The notes: generated from the sequence alone by a model not told the origin. A stretch of DNA of 64,000 bases from Diplonema papillatum (GCA_030068145.1 JAPJBO010000137.1:124001-188000); one strand, 5' to 3'; counted from the first letter of the stretch, positions 1 to 10,900 are shown. Made by a program: numbers and translations.

Positions 1-79
1 CAGCATCAGCGCGGGCTTCCTTCTTGACCTCTGCCGAACCGACAGCAAACGGTTCACGCTTTACGACGTACCGCAACAT
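1..79 (-). CDS. Possible 5' end of a leftward gene (partial)
   Basis: An ATG on the minus strand at 79-77 opens a frame that stays open to the window edge (26 codons, beginning MLRYVVKREPF and ending in a Lys/Glu/Ala-rich stretch). It would be transcribed divergently from the TPR gene to its right. No domain is recognisable in so short a piece and the family is unknown. An open frame of this length is common by chance, so this is only a candidate first exon. Confidence 0.2.
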   Translation of the reverse strand, partial: MLRYVVKREPFAVGSAEVKKEARADA

Positions 80-594
80 TGCTCTTTTTTTCCCTTTATT
101 TTCCTTCTGTTTTTGTGGGTTTCCAGTCAAACTTTGCATTGTGTTGTGTGCCGAATAGGATATATGTTGGACCGGACAAAAGTCCCAAGTTGCCAATTTC
201 TGGCCAAAGTCCCAAGATTTGTCCGGTCCAACTTAAGTCCGGTCCAATATTTGTCCGGTCCAATATATTTCCATTTACGGTATACTATATTATCCACGGT
301 GGGTGCCTAAGACCATGTGAGGACCATAAAGGAGCAGTACACGCCGAAACAGTACAGGACATGCACTCAAAAGGGTGAGGCACGTGGGGTTGAAAAAGAA
401 ACGAAAGGAACGATGTCCCACCAACCCAACCAAAATTAGGGAGCTCTGGTTTGAGTGGAAATGGTGAAGGCAAACGAGCCAGACATACTCCACGAAGGGC
501 TTGTTGTCCCACCGATCTCGCTCACGGTGTTTTAGAAGATATACTATAGATTCTATAGCGAACGTTCACTCTGCAAACCATAAACCACCGACAG
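80..594. other. Intergenic region or 5' intron of the TPR gene
   Basis: No convincing coding sequence was found. The region holds the small foldback at 161-268. Just before the TPR exon there is a possible splice acceptor (pyrimidine-poor, ending CGACAG at 589-594). I looked for the first exon of the TPR gene, which should encode a Lys-rich helix ending near G-N-x-x-F, and did not find it here. Confidence 0.4.
161..268. repeat. Small foldback with TTGGACCGGACAAA arms
   Basis: The sequence TTGGACCGGACAAA at 167-180 recurs as its exact reverse complement at 218-231 and again at 250-263. A one-base variant lies at 234-247. Flanking TATAT extends the outer arms, so 161-180 and 250-268 can pair. 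The AGTCCCAAG motif is also directly repeated inside. This looks like a miniature inverted-repeat element or the remains of one. Confidence 0.6.
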
Positions 595-1755
595 TACCGC
601 GATGCGCACTTGATGTACTCGCGCGCCATCGAGCTCGATCCGAGCAACTATACGTTCTACAGCAACCGAAGCGGAGCGCTGGTGTTGATGGAGAGACTCG
701 ACGAAGCTATCCACGACGCGCAGATCACGACGAAGCTGAACGCGAAGTTCGCGAAGGGTTGGGGCCGGCTGGGCACCGCGCTTTCGCAGGCCGGTCGGTT
801 CGAGGAGGCGGTTCCAGCCTACGAGAAGGCGGTGGGGCTCGACCCGGCGTCGAAGGACTACAAGGACAGCTTGGCCGCCGCCAAGCTGAAGGCCGTGCGC
901 GGCCAGGGAATCGCCGGGGAGAACACGAAAAAGGCGTTCTACGTCGAAAAGCACAAGGCGCAAGGCCTGCGGGAGTTCCAAGCCGGAAACTACGTCTCCG
1001 CCGCGCGCTACTTCACCCAGGCGCTCGAAATCGACCCCCTCGGACACGTCCTTCTCTCGAACCGCGCCGCCGCGTACAACAAGCAAGCCGCCGCCCCGGC
1101 AACCCCGCTCAGCAAGGCGCCTGAAATCTACAGGCAGGCCTTGGCCGATGCGGAAAGGTGCATCCAGCTGGCGCCTACGTTCGGAAAAGGGTACGTCCGA
1201 AAAGGGGCCGCGCTGTACGGCCTGACCAAGTTCCGCGAGGCGCGGGACGCATACCAAGCCGGGCTGGCACAGGAGCCCGGTTTGGTGCATCTGAAAGACG
1301 GGCTGAAGGCGGTGGAGGATATCCTGAAAGACATCGAGGCCGAGGAGCAAGAATTCGAGGTCAAGCACGCGGCGAACATGGAGAAGGACAAGACCGCGGA
1401 GCAGAACCCGGACACGTGCCCCATCCCCGACAAGAAGCTGCCGTCGGTGTTCTGCTGGAAGTGCGGGAAGGAGGGCCACTTCCCGTCCAATTGCCGGGAA
1501 AAGATCCTCGTCGGCGTCGCCGGCGGGGGCTACGCCCACGGCTACGACCAGTGCAAGTACTGCGGGGAGATGGGCCACAAGAAGGCCGAGTGCCCCGAGT
1601 GGAAGCGGAAGATGACCTTTAAGAAGGGCGGGTCCGTCGTCGTTGAGCTCGCGGTCTGCCGCCTCTGCGGGTCGTCGAAGCACAGCGACTTCGACTGTCC
1701 GACGAAAGCGTCCGACGATGCGGAACCGGACGCGAAAAAGCCGCGTGTGTCTTGA
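595..1755 (+). CDS. TPR protein with three CCHC zinc knuckles (5' end uncertain)
   Basis: The frame is open from a stop at 556 to TGA at 1753-1755, with the first ATG at 613. The first coded residues (YRDAHLMYSRAIELDPSN) are the middle of a TPR, so the gene probably begins in an upstream exon spliced at CGACAG (589-594). The alternative start at 613 would give 380 residues lacking the first TPR helix. The N-terminal half holds two TPR clusters of the STI1/Hop type, with A-I-E-L-D-P and A-L-E-I-D-P helix ends. A short acidic linker follows, then three C-x2-C-x4-H-x4-C knuckles at 1453-1494, 1552-1593 and 1657-1698. TPRs typically bind chaperones or peptide tails, and CCHC knuckles bind single-stranded nucleic acid. 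The combination suggests an RNA-associated adaptor, but the exact orthologue is not recognised. The C-terminus is Lys/Asp-rich. Confidence 0.82.
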   Translation, partial: YRDAHLMYSRAIELDPSNYTFYSNRSGALVLMERLDEAIHDAQITTKLNAKFAKGWGRLGTALSQAGRFEEAVPAYEKAVGLDPASKDYKDSLAAAKLKAVRGQGIAGENTKKAFYVEKHKAQGLREFQAGNYVSAARYFTQALEIDPLGHVLLSNRAAAYNKQAAAPATPLSKAPEIYRQALADAERCIQLAPTFGKGYVRKGAALYGLTKFREARDAYQAGLAQEPGLVHLKDGLKAVEDILKDIEAEEQEFEVKHAANMEKDKTAEQNPDTCPIPDKKLPSVFCWKCGKEGHFPSNCREKILVGVAGGGYAHGYDQCKYCGEMGHKKAECPEWKRKMTFKKGGSVVVELAVCRLCGSSKHSDFDCPTKASDDAEPDAKKPRVS

Positions 1756-2126
1756 GCCGCACCCCGAAGAAGCAGAAACCCGGACGCTCAACAAAACGAG
1801 TGTGGGAAATAGCAGCCGAAGCGAGGTCTGCCTCCCAGGCGTCAGAAGGCGTCCGAAAAGGCGTTCGTCGCTGAGCTCGCGGTGTGGACCGACTGACTCT
1901 CTGGTCTCTTTCTTGAATGAACAACGTCTAGGCTTCCACCTCAGTACTCGCAGACGATAATCTTCATCTGCTGCGAAGCGCAGCGGCTTTAGACAACCGC
2001 GGTTTCTTCGCACAGCACCAGCATCGTCATCGTACTTCGAAATCTGCTTCGACGACTCGCTGATAGGCTGTGTTAGACTCGGATAGTTGAAGTTAGAATG
2101 CAGAATATCTGTAGCGATGGCCTGCA

Positions 2127-2823
2127 CTACCTCTTCGATCGTACCGTGTCGTGCTTCTGGCGTTTGCACTCATTTGAATCATCGTTTTCACGCGGTCGCT
2201 TTGCGACCATTCCCTTCCTCGCCGGTGTGCATGCTCCTGCGATCCCTGCCTTCATTTTCACAGGTGGCGCTGGGCACTTCTTCTTCCATTGGGGGGTCGC
2301 CATCCCTCGTCCTCGCTTTGCCGGCGCCGATGCTTCCTTGCTGGTGACGGTGTCGTTGGCGGGGCCGGGGCTTGCGCTCCGGGGTGGAGTTTTCTGCTCT
2401 GGCATGGCTTCTCTGATAGCCTGTTTTCTGTGGAGCTGCCGAGGTCGATCGTCGATCGTTCACCTCTTCGTCTTCGCTCTCGAGACCGGGTTCGCACTTC
2501 TGTGCCTTCCACTTCGTCTTCAGCTGCTTCCGGAAGAAACCACGCTCGCTTGCTCCGGCGGAGACGCCCTGGGCTTATAAGCTCTGTTCCGCTTCTCCGC
2601 CGTCGATCCGCCTCTGATAGTTTGGGTTCGTTTGGATTATAATGCAAAGAACACGCGAAGTGTCATGCTTTCGCCTCTTCAGCTCGTCTTGATCGTAGCG
2701 TTCAGGGGCGCGCTTGGCGCTCCTCTTCTCCTGCTCACCCGGCTTCATCATGCTGTGGATTGTGGGTGTCGGAACAGTCCCGATGCAATGCACATCGGTT
2801 GGGCCACGACTATCTTCGGCCAA
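2127..2823 (-). other. Lys/Arg-rich minus-strand ORFs with a repeated KHDT motif
   Basis: Two short ORFs read leftward. One starts with ATG at 2405 and is 92 codons. The other lies at 2823-2575 and is 82 codons. Both are strongly basic and end in similar strings (ECKRQKHDTVR and ELKRRKHDTSR) about 500 bp apart. A third related string, N-E-C-K-R-R-K-N-D, is readable on the minus strand near 6190-6230. These may be exons or decayed copies of a small basic protein, or a dispersed repeat that happens to be open. No family is recognised. Confidence 0.25.
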
Positions 2824-3586
2824 CCCACACAGCCGTATTCCATCAACGTTACCACCCAGCGGAAAAGCGCGGCGGTTTCCACAGTTTGTAGGGGCCGCAG
2901 CACGAACTGCTTCAGAATCCCTTATTCGACACAGCCACTTCTGGTGTTAGTCAGACACCTGGCGCAATGTAATTCGCGTCTCTCGAGCCGCAATAGCTCA
3001 GCACGCAACACCTCTGCAGTTTGCTGCGTGAAAAACTGCAAAACACTAGCCCCGTCAACACCAAGTTCGCTAGCATCCTGAATACCTTTCACTCTTTTGC
3101 CAACTTTCCGACGCGCCACCAGAGGAGCAGCGTCAGCCGCGCTTTCATTCGTCGTGGTGCAATCCATGGTACCTTGGAGCTAGTGTCCGTTGAGCCGAGG
3201 AGCATGCTACTCCGAAGCAGGAGTTCCTGGGTCCATTTTTCAAAAATCGACGAAAAGGTCTAGCGAAGGAATGTCTCCAACAGGGGATTGATCAATGCAA
3301 ACCTGGTGGGCTCCATACCCGGTGCCCTTTACCTCGTACGAACGCACATACTTTCTGGTCACCGGATACATTTCACGGTTCTCTTCATCGGAGCACGCGA
3401 GCAAAAAAATGTTGAAAAAGGTCGTTTTGTTTCCAATTGATGCTGGTGCTGCAACAAGGGAAGGACCGATATCGCGTCCAGAACGTGACGAGTTCTTGCC
3501 CGAACTATCGTGTTTTACTAGCAGGAAGGTTCTAAAACGGCCTGCGCACCCGCATCCGGCAAGAGGCAAAGGAATCAGGCTACGGG

Positions 3587-3593
3587 TATAAAA
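3587..3593 (+). promoter_or_regulatory. TATA-box candidate for PEX7
   Basis: TATAAAA at 3587-3593 sits in a GC-richer context (GGTATAAAACGAGG), 178 bp upstream of the PEX7 start codon. Similar strings precede DPCD and protease copies 3 and 4, which makes a TATA-type core promoter plausible. The transcription start is unknown. Confidence 0.35.
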
Positions 3594-3770
3594 CGAGGGC
3601 AAAATGTCTTGGCGCACAGCATGAGTGTCGATTCCTTGCGCTAGAATTTTCCCTTCCTTCATCTGCCGTCATTCGCTTGACTCGGCGGGTTGTGTGCACA
3701 CCCGTGTTTATCGTTGTTTCTGTCAGGCCGCCCCTGCTCCCCCCCTCCCCCGCGCACCCTTCTGGGTCCT

Positions 3771-4838
3771 ATGCCGTCGTTCCACTTGCACCCCGGGTTT
3801 TGCGGGTATGGCGTCGAGTACTCGCCGTGGGGTGGCGACCGTATGGCGGTGTGCGCCGCGGAAAATTTTGGGGTGAAGGGCACGGGGAAGATTTACATCC
3901 TGAACAACGCCGGAGGCGGCCCGCTGCAGCTTGAGACGATGGCGGCGACGGAGGACGGCGTGTTCGATATAGCGTGGTCCGAGACTTCACCGAACCACTT
4001 GGTGGCGGCATGCGGAGACGGGGTCGTCAAGGTGTTCAACCTTCAAACGTGCGGCGAAGCGTCGATGCCGGAGCTGGTGCTCCGGCATGGAAGGGGCGAG
4101 GTGTACTCGGCAAACTGGAACACCATCTCCAAAACCTTCTTCATTACCAGCAGCTGGGGCCGCGAGGTCCGGATCTGGAACCCGGCGAATGGAAGCTGCG
4201 TGATGACCTACACCGAGCACCAGAAGGAAGTTTACAACGCCGTGTGGAACCCGAAGAACAACGACCTGTTTGCCTCCTGCTCAGGCGACGGGACGTTCAA
4301 GCTGTGGGACGCGCGCAGGCCCACTTCGCTGATCACGCATGCCGGACACAACGGGGAAATCATATTGTCGTGTGATTGGAACAAGTACGACGCCAACGTG
4401 CTTGTGACATCGGGCGTGGACCGAGTGGTGCGCATGTGGGACGTGCGGAAGGTGCAGCAGCCGCTTTTGGCGTTGCGGGGACATCAAAGCGCCGTGCGCC
4501 GTGTCAAGTGCAGCCCGCATAGCAGGAACTTGATTTTGTCGGCTGGATACGACTTCCAGCTGTGCTTGTTCGACACCGACCGCCGACAGCCGCTGGCACA
4601 GCGGTACGTGCAGCACAAAGAGTTCGTCGTCGGCTGCGACTGGTCCCTGGAGCACCCCGGTGTGGTCACATCGACAGGCTGGGACTCGCTCGTCTTCGTT
4701 TGGGAGTTGGGTAAGCCTGTCGTCGCTACCCACGGGGCGCAGCCGCCCCTTCCTCCGTGCCTGCCCCCCCCTCGACCGCCCGGTGCGCTCGGCCCACCTT
4801 GAACGCAGCCGACCACTGTTGCAGAGGTGATTCTGTAG
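3771..4838 (+). CDS. PEX7: Peroxin 7, PTS2 import receptor (WD40)
   Basis: PEX7 is the cytosolic WD40 receptor that binds the N-terminal PTS2 signal of matrix proteins and delivers them to the peroxisome with a PEX5-type co-receptor. The ATG at 3771 gives an N-terminus like known PEX7 proteins (MPSFHLHPGFCGYGVEYSPW, with N-F-G-V-K-G-T-G-K shortly after). Six to seven WD repeats follow, with W-D-A-R, M-W-D-V-R and G-W-D-S-L-V-F-V-W signatures. Exon 1 is 3771-4710. A GT-AG intron (GTAAGC at 4711; GCAG ending 4824) joins it to a 14-nt last exon, 4825-4838, that adds E-V-I-L and a stop. The total is 317 residues, close to the usual 315-325. Without splicing the frame would run into a proline-rich tail with no WD character, which supports the intron. 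Confidence 0.93.
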
Positions 4839-6365
4839 GACTTCGTATTCCTTTTCCCCGCGCGGAGAGGGAGAAGACACGTGTGGAACACTGTCCCGGC
4901 TCCTGCCCAACTCAACGAAACAGTGCGTCTTTCCATGCGACGCTTGTTTGAGGTCGGGGAGCGCCTCGTTGGCCTATCTACCCAATCGACCAAGCAGGTC
5001 CTGGCGCTTTCGTCAAGCGTGCAGTCGAGCGCAGCCGAGCGAGAAAGAATAGCTAGTCCGCTGGTTGCAGCTTATTCTCTTTAGTAGGCACGCGTTTTTT
5101 AGCGAGCTCGCCCAGCGCTTGGGCAGGTGAACGCCACCCCGGACGAATTGAGTCCGAGACCGAGTGGCGAAGCATCGGTCGGTGAGCTGAGGATGGATAC
5201 GGTGGGTATGATCGCTCGACCAGAGCGTTGCTGTAGTGTGAGCATCATCCTGAGACTGTGCCCCGCACCTCACACAATGGAGCGTAGCCACCTCGCGAAG
5301 TCGAGCAAAATCGACGCCAACGGCACATTTCACCTCTGTTAGCTTCAGGGTGCGTACCGGCACTCGTTACCCCGGCCCAGTTTTGATGCTTGATCTTGCT
5401 TCGACACTCGTCGAGCTTTCGCGTATCCAACGAACGAGCTTCTGTGCCCCTCGTTCGGCCTACGGGCCCAACACAGGATGCTGTGATTATGCGCGGCGGT
5501 CCCACAAGTTGTCCCGCGCAGTGAAGGAAAAGGAGACCAGGCAGCCGCGGGCCGCCACCAAAGCTCTTGTTCGTGCAAGCTGTCCGTCGTCGTCTTGGCG
5601 GGCCCCTTCTTCCCCGCTCCCTACTCTGCAGCCGCTTCCCAATGAAATGATTTATCTTGCTCCCAATACGAAGCTGGAAGTCGGGCGTGTTTTCAGCTTC
5701 TTTTGGTTTCGCGGCTGCTGGAGTATGCTCAACTGGGTGTTCCGATCTCCCGCCAAACCCTACACGAAACAAGGGTCTCGAGGGAGTGTCTTGAGAGATT
5801 CTGTGGCAATAAACTCGTCATCGAAAAGTTCTAGAGCAACGACCGACTTGGATGAGCTAGTAGCGTTTCGAGAAGCTTTGCCACGATTCCGTGGGATCTC
5901 TTTGGCAGCAGGCTTTACGTTTGTTGGGGGTTGATTGCCTGGGAAAGCCTTGCAAGTAAGAGTAAAACAGTCCACGAGCAACGATTTGAGTACTTCGTGA
6001 TCCGAAGGTTCGGACCACGGGACGCATTATCCTATCAAAGCCGGGATTGCGTTGATTGAGCTGCACGATGGGACAGCTTCTCATGCTCGAGCACTTCGTG
6101 TCACAAAATCACGGGTAAATTATGTTAAAGTTGCGGACCGCAACGGCACCCTGGACAGTTTAAAGTTTACTACTTGCTCGTGCCCAGTCGTTTTTCCGGC
6201 GCTTGCACTCATTCGATTTCACGCGTAACATCGACACTTCTTGAGGTTCGCAGTCCTCGTCTTCGTTTTGCTGGCACACCTCAAATTCACCCACGATAAA
6301 AGCGGGGGGCCGCGTGTGGCGGAGAGAAACATCTCAATCTAGATTCTAGAGCCCCCCCGCCCAAA
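4839..6365. other. Intergenic region between PEX7 and DPCD
   Basis: No supported gene. A long plus-strand frame (5350-5934) lacks an ATG near its start and has no recognisable domain. The overlapping minus-strand ORFs look equally random. Near 6190-6230 there is a minus-strand string related to the K-R-x-K-H-D-T motif seen at 2.1-2.8 kb. GATAAAAG at 6295-6302 is a possible TATA element for DPCD. Confidence 0.4.
6295..6302 (+). promoter_or_regulatory. TATA-like element upstream of DPCD
   Basis: GATAAAAG lies 64 bp before the DPCD start codon in an otherwise GC-rich stretch. Its position and composition fit a TATA-type core element. The evidence is sequence resemblance only. Confidence 0.3.
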
Positions 6366-6941
6366 ATGGCTCGCCCATGGGAAAAACACGCGAAGTTCAC
6401 CCTGGAGGCGCCGAAGACCTGCCTGATACAGGGCGGCCGACGAAAGGTGCACGCATCGTATCACGGCGGGATCGAGTGCGTCGAAGAATACGACGTCATC
6501 ACCGACAAGTTGCTGGTGCGGAAGTGGCGCATGGAGAGCCGCCTGGGGGGCGAGGGAAGGTGGGATCATGAGGTGGGCACTGAGGGCCTGGCGCCCAGCA
6601 GCGATTTTCTGGTCGAAAGCACCGCGAACCCGTTGGTCACCCGCATCGACACGGACAAGCTCTTTGAGTGGCGCATTCGGAACCTGCCGTACCCGAAGGA
6701 GACGTACGAAGTGTCAGTCGACCGGTTCGAGATCGTCGTGCGAACGACGAACAAGAAGTACTTCAAGCGTCTCCTCGTAGGCGACATGGCACGCCGCGGC
6801 ATGGCGCTGGAAAGCGACGCCCTCACTTGGAACCACGCCCACAACACCCTCGTTGTCTCGTACGTGAAACCACGGAAGATCTTGGAAGAAGAGGCCGCAG
6901 CAACTAAGGAGCGCCTCGCAATGAAGGCGATGCGTATGTGA
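6366..6941 (+). CDS. DPCD: DPCD family protein (cilia/flagella assembly)
   Basis: This is a single-exon frame of 191 residues, ATG at 6366 in a CCAAAATGG context, stop TGA at 6939-6941. It carries the hallmark DPCD blocks. L-I-Q-G-G-R-R-K-V-H is near the N-terminus. E-E-Y-D followed by L-L-V-R-K-W-R lies around residues 41-56. E-W-R-I-R-N-L-P-Y-P-K-E-T-Y falls near the middle and is followed by V-R-T-T-N-K-K-Y-F-K-R. S-Y-V-K-P lies near the end. Known family members are about 200 residues, so the gene is complete. DPCD proteins are tied to ciliary motility and, as R2TP/RUVBL partners, to assembly of large complexes such as axonemal dyneins. Its presence suggests a flagellated cell. The C-terminus is a Lys/Glu-rich helix. 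Confidence 0.95.
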   Translation: MARPWEKHAKFTLEAPKTCLIQGGRRKVHASYHGGIECVEEYDVITDKLLVRKWRMESRLGGEGRWDHEVGTEGLAPSSDFLVESTANPLVTRIDTDKLFEWRIRNLPYPKETYEVSVDRFEIVVRTTNKKYFKRLLVGDMARRGMALESDALTWNHAHNTLVVSYVKPRKILEEEAAATKERLAMKAMRM

Positions 6942-7901
6942 TCAGTCGCACCTGCTGTTGGCGCTTACCGGCGCTCTTGTCTGGTACGCTCGACCGCCGG
7001 AAGTCTCGCATCTGGGGCAGTGCGATCGGAGGGGCCCATGCACTCGGTAGGTCGACTTATACGCACCTGGGGCGCATGTTCTCGGCAATTGCCGGGCACG
7101 TGTGCTTTTTGGGCCTCATCGAAAACCCCCGCACACGCACTGCTGTCCAACGATAGTGATGTGACCTAAAAAGAAGAACCCGCCGCAACCACGCGAGCAA
7201 CATGTTTGCCAACGTGCCAAACGGAGCTGAAGTGAGTTTCGTCGTCCTGCTCGGGTAGAGAAGCTGCGAGGTCCTTCTGAACAAGCCTGCAATCTTGTCG
7301 CACACAGTTGACAGCCATGGTCGTTCAGGAGATGCCTGTCACGCGTCCGGCATCTGTGACGTGCGTTCACGTCGAGACTATTGTTCAGTGACCAGCACCG
7401 AGGATTGAGCAATGTGTGAGTCCCGCACCGTCCTGCTGCGCAGACCTACGAGCTCCGCCATTCGCGTTCAGTTCTTGAACTGAACACACAGTCTGTGTTC
7501 TTGCCTCCTAACTGGGTTTAAGTGAATAATACCACATTCTCCTCTTTCGCTCCGCACTCTACCACTTCGTCTTCACCACCGACTACAGAAGTCCTGCGCA
7601 CCTCATGCGTATAAGTCGATCTTTGAGTGCGTGAGCCCCTCCGAAGAAAGGTCCATCACACTCCTGCGCACCTCATGCGACTCGCCCGTGAAAATCGCGC
7701 GGCATTCACCTACCCGCACAAGGATGCAGCTGTGGTTGGAAACTGGCTTCTGTCACGCTCGATTCTGACTCCAGTTCTGTCAAGCCGTGCTAACACTAAA
7801 CTTGGCCACGCGCAGCTAGTTGCACCGCTTCAAAAGGCCGAACCCCCCCGTACCCAACCAGTGGCATCCGTTGCAGGTTTCATCCATCAGAAAGCCAAAA
7901 A
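6942..7901. other. Region between DPCD and the first protease copy
   Basis: No gene was found. A dispersed repeat module with GTATAAGTCGA lies at about 7608-7660. Similarity to the 5' flanks of protease copies 2-4 begins only about 30 bp before the copy 1 ATG (near TTGCAGGTTTC, 7871-7881). The promoter of copy 1 therefore differs from those of the other copies. That TGCAG/GTTTC string could be the acceptor of an intron in the 5' untranslated region, as it is kept in all four copies. Confidence 0.4.
7608..7660 (+). repeat. Dispersed GTATAAGTCGA module, copy 1
   Basis: A stretch reading ATGCGTATAAGTCGATC followed by TTTGAGTGCGTGAGCCCCTC and a GAAGAAAGGTCCATCACA-like end recurs at 56097-56150 (reversed) and 57185-57238 (forward, diverged). 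A shorter TATAAGTCGAG match occurs at 52735. Two of the copies lie upstream of or inside gene regions. It may be the end of a transposable element or a shared 5' module. Confidence 0.55.
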
Positions 7902-10900
7902 ATGAAATTGTTACTGAACCTTGCGCTGCTAGGCGCAAGCGTGTGGTCATGCGACGCACAAGACAAAGCCGTGTCGGCGATAGCGATGGCAACCGACAAA
8001 CAGCTGGCTGCGGTGTCCGATGCGCAGTACCACGAAATCGCGACGGCGATTGCAAAGAACGACTTCGAGACGCTGAATGCGTTGCTCGACGACGTGCTGA
8101 ACAGCACGGAGAACGGAGTGTACGGCATGCTTTTGCCGCGTGCAGGGTTTTTGATGGGCTGGGAAGGCATCAAGTACCCGGTGCTGGACTCGGCAGCTAG
8201 CCACTTGGAGATAGGTGTCACTTCGAGAGAATCACCTGAAGCGAAGATAATGCACACGGCATTGTCGGACTCGGGTGAGTTCGTGGTTTCCGACATCCCT
8301 GTGAAGACAGTTGTTGACGACGCTGGCAACATGGTGTGGTACTTGGACATCAAGTCAGCCATGGCAGCAGGTGTCGGTGTGTTGTCTGTGGCGCTGTCAG
8401 ACACGGATGTGCTCCTTTACCCTGTGCTGGAGCGGCTTTGGCCGTGCAAAGGCAGTGCAAGCTCGTCTTGTAGTACCCGTGACTACGCATGTTTCGTCAA
8501 AATGCACGGCGAATGCGTCGACGGCGACAATGAAACAAGCATCTTTGGCCGTGTTGCTGGCTACGTCCACACGAAGTACCCCGGCGGTGAGGTGAAGTTT
8601 CAGCTCATGACAGAAATCGAGGAAGACGCTGCAGATGTTGATCCTGGTATGTATTGCATACTCGCAGTCAGCACGATGCAGTGCTAGCATGCGTTTTCTG
8701 CTTCCCTGTCTAGACACCGGACAGCAGAGAGAGTTGTAGAGTGAGCGTGCCACGTACTCGGGTGAGATGTGCCGCCTGTGAATCCCTTGCAGCCTACACG
8801 CATGGATGGATGAGGTTGTGTTCACGAACTCAAAACCTGCCACTATCACATTGACCTCGAACACACACCCGCAGCTCCACTCTGGTGGAAAGCGATTGTT
8901 TCGAAGGAACGGGTGTCGTCGGTTCCTGTCATTTCGTGGATGGACGAGACAGGAGCGGTGCACCCGTGCGAGGTGCAAAAGGAACTCACATCTGAGGGTG
9001 ACGGGTTGGTCGGTGTGCAGTTCAGAGTGAACGCAAAAGAGTTGAACGTGACAGCGTCTGAGGGCCTCCTCATTGTCGACGCGTCATCGACGACCGACGA
9101 GAGGAGGATGAACGAGGAGAAGATGATGGCGCAAAGTGCTTGGGGTGCCCTGACGCCGGTTCCTGACAAGTTCCTGCCGCTGTTCGGTTGGTTCTGGAAG
9201 GACAAGACTTGGACTGCCTCCGGCTGCTTCCGGGTCCACGACTGGTGGACAGGCCCCAACGCAGCTGGCGTAGTGCACCCGTTGGACAGGATATCTGTGA
9301 GAGTGGCTTCGAGTCTCGTGTTCAACATCTTCGTCCCTTGGGGCACAAGGAGCACAGACCAGAACGGCTGCTACTCCATCTCAAAGACGTTCACGGGTCC
9401 GTTTGCCTCAAACAAACGGACTGTTCGAGTATTGCTCGACTTCAACAACAACGTCGTGAGGGTGGCAAACCCGTTCGACCTGTCGGTGATATTTACGTGG
9501 GGCTACTTCGTGGCGCAGGTGGCTACACAAGTTAGCCAAAACGTCAACTTCGGCACGAACACATTCTTCGGCAATTCGGGCAGTGGGCCGATCCTTCCCG
9601 TGTTCCTGGATGAGGTCCGCCGCAGGCAAGCAATGACCTTCTGGACTCTGCAGAGATACCAAGACCTTCTTTGGGTGAACGGCGGATCCAGTTTGGCCTT
9701 CAACAAGTATGCACCCCACCCCGCCATATTTCCCAAACGACAGCATGCGACAGCACGCTGTTTGTTAGCCATTCGCTCCGAAGCTGCTATGATGCGAAAG
9801 ATAGTGGAATCCATAGGTACGGCCCTAAAGTCGAAACCTGAGTCCCCTCCGTGACAGGCAGGACGCCTCCGTGTAGTTACTTTCAAAAATCCATTCAACA
9901 GGAAATACGTCTTCGCGTACCCGACAGTTGGCGGCGTTGCTTTGGACATTGGCGTGCAGATGATCATGGTCGGGCCGCAGTGGTGGAATCTGATGACGGT
10001 GCTACACGAGGCATCGCACGTGTGGCACTACCAACATATGAGCGGCAGCTTCTTCCCTTCGATCTTGGTAGACCTTCTGAACGGATGCAGCACACACAAC
10101 TGCCAAGAGACGCCGGCGGTCGGGTTTTTGGAAGGATTCGCCGAGTTTGCAGCAAACTCGATCCTCTGCGGATCGATCTGGAACTCGTGGATGTGCAACG
10201 CGCGAGACGGCGGGAAGAGCTTCGTCTGGCTGCGGAACCACGCCGCGTGTTTGAACCCAGGAAATTGTTTGGGACAACTGCCTGTGCAACCGGGCTTGAC
10301 GAATGTGTGGAGGCTTATCCGCAACGACGACGGCAACACGCACGGCTTGATGCTGCTGATCGACGACAACTTCTACCGCAGGAACTTCCAAGGCAACACC
10401 AACTCACCTTGGGGCATTGCGACTGTTAACGGCGGCGTGCAACTGAACCCGTCATGCCTCTGGTACCCAAACCAGATGACTCTGTGGCAGGTCATGCGAG
10501 GATTCCTACCCGCGCCAGGACTTCCTTCGTTCGTCGACCGCTGGACGACGTTGTTAAGCTTCTACTCACGACTCCGGAGCATCTACGAGCCGAACGATTT
10601 TTCAGCAGGATGGTTCGAGGACAGGCTTCGGTTCCTTGAGACGCAGACATTGGTGAACCCGTGGCAGATCTGCCGGGACCCTTGCCCAAACCCTGCCATC
10701 TGGTGGGACAGCACGCCAAAGCAAGGTTGGTTTGACACCGCCAACTGCGTTATTGGCTTGGCGCCGGCCGGTGCGTTCATTCAGGACAACAAGTACTACA
10801 TACCTCATACTATGTCGTGCCCTGCCGGCAGCGTGGCCAGTGCGGACCCGATGTGCCACGTGATGACGTTGACGCCCTCGTGGGATTGGAAGTTCACCAC

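Larger units (their letters stand above)
1756..3770. other. Intergenic region between the TPR gene and PEX7
   Basis: No gene is convincing. Two Lys/Arg-rich minus-strand ORFs (2405 to 2127 and 2823 to 2575) end in related K-R-x-K-H-D-T motifs and may be fragments of a basic protein (separate entry). A minus-strand ORF of 140 codons with a true ATG (3662 to 3240) has no recognisable domain and lacks the G/C-rich third positions of the sure genes. A TATA-like site precedes PEX7. Confidence 0.4.

Noticed and set aside
553..2169. 538-codon minus-strand ORF
   Set aside because: It overlaps the clear TPR/zinc-knuckle gene on the other strand. Its Arg/Leu/Val-rich composition is what the complement of GC-rich codons gives.
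3240..3662. 140-codon minus-strand ORF upstream of PEX7
   Set aside because: It has a true ATG, but third positions are not G/C-biased, no domain is visible, and it overlaps the probable PEX7 promoter.
7902..8687. Stand-alone 261-residue secreted protein, plus two further separate genes at 8913-9854 and 9942-11201
   Set aside because: The second and third frames lack an ATG at their starts, and GTATG donors and CAG acceptors join all three in phase in all four copies. They are exons of one gene.
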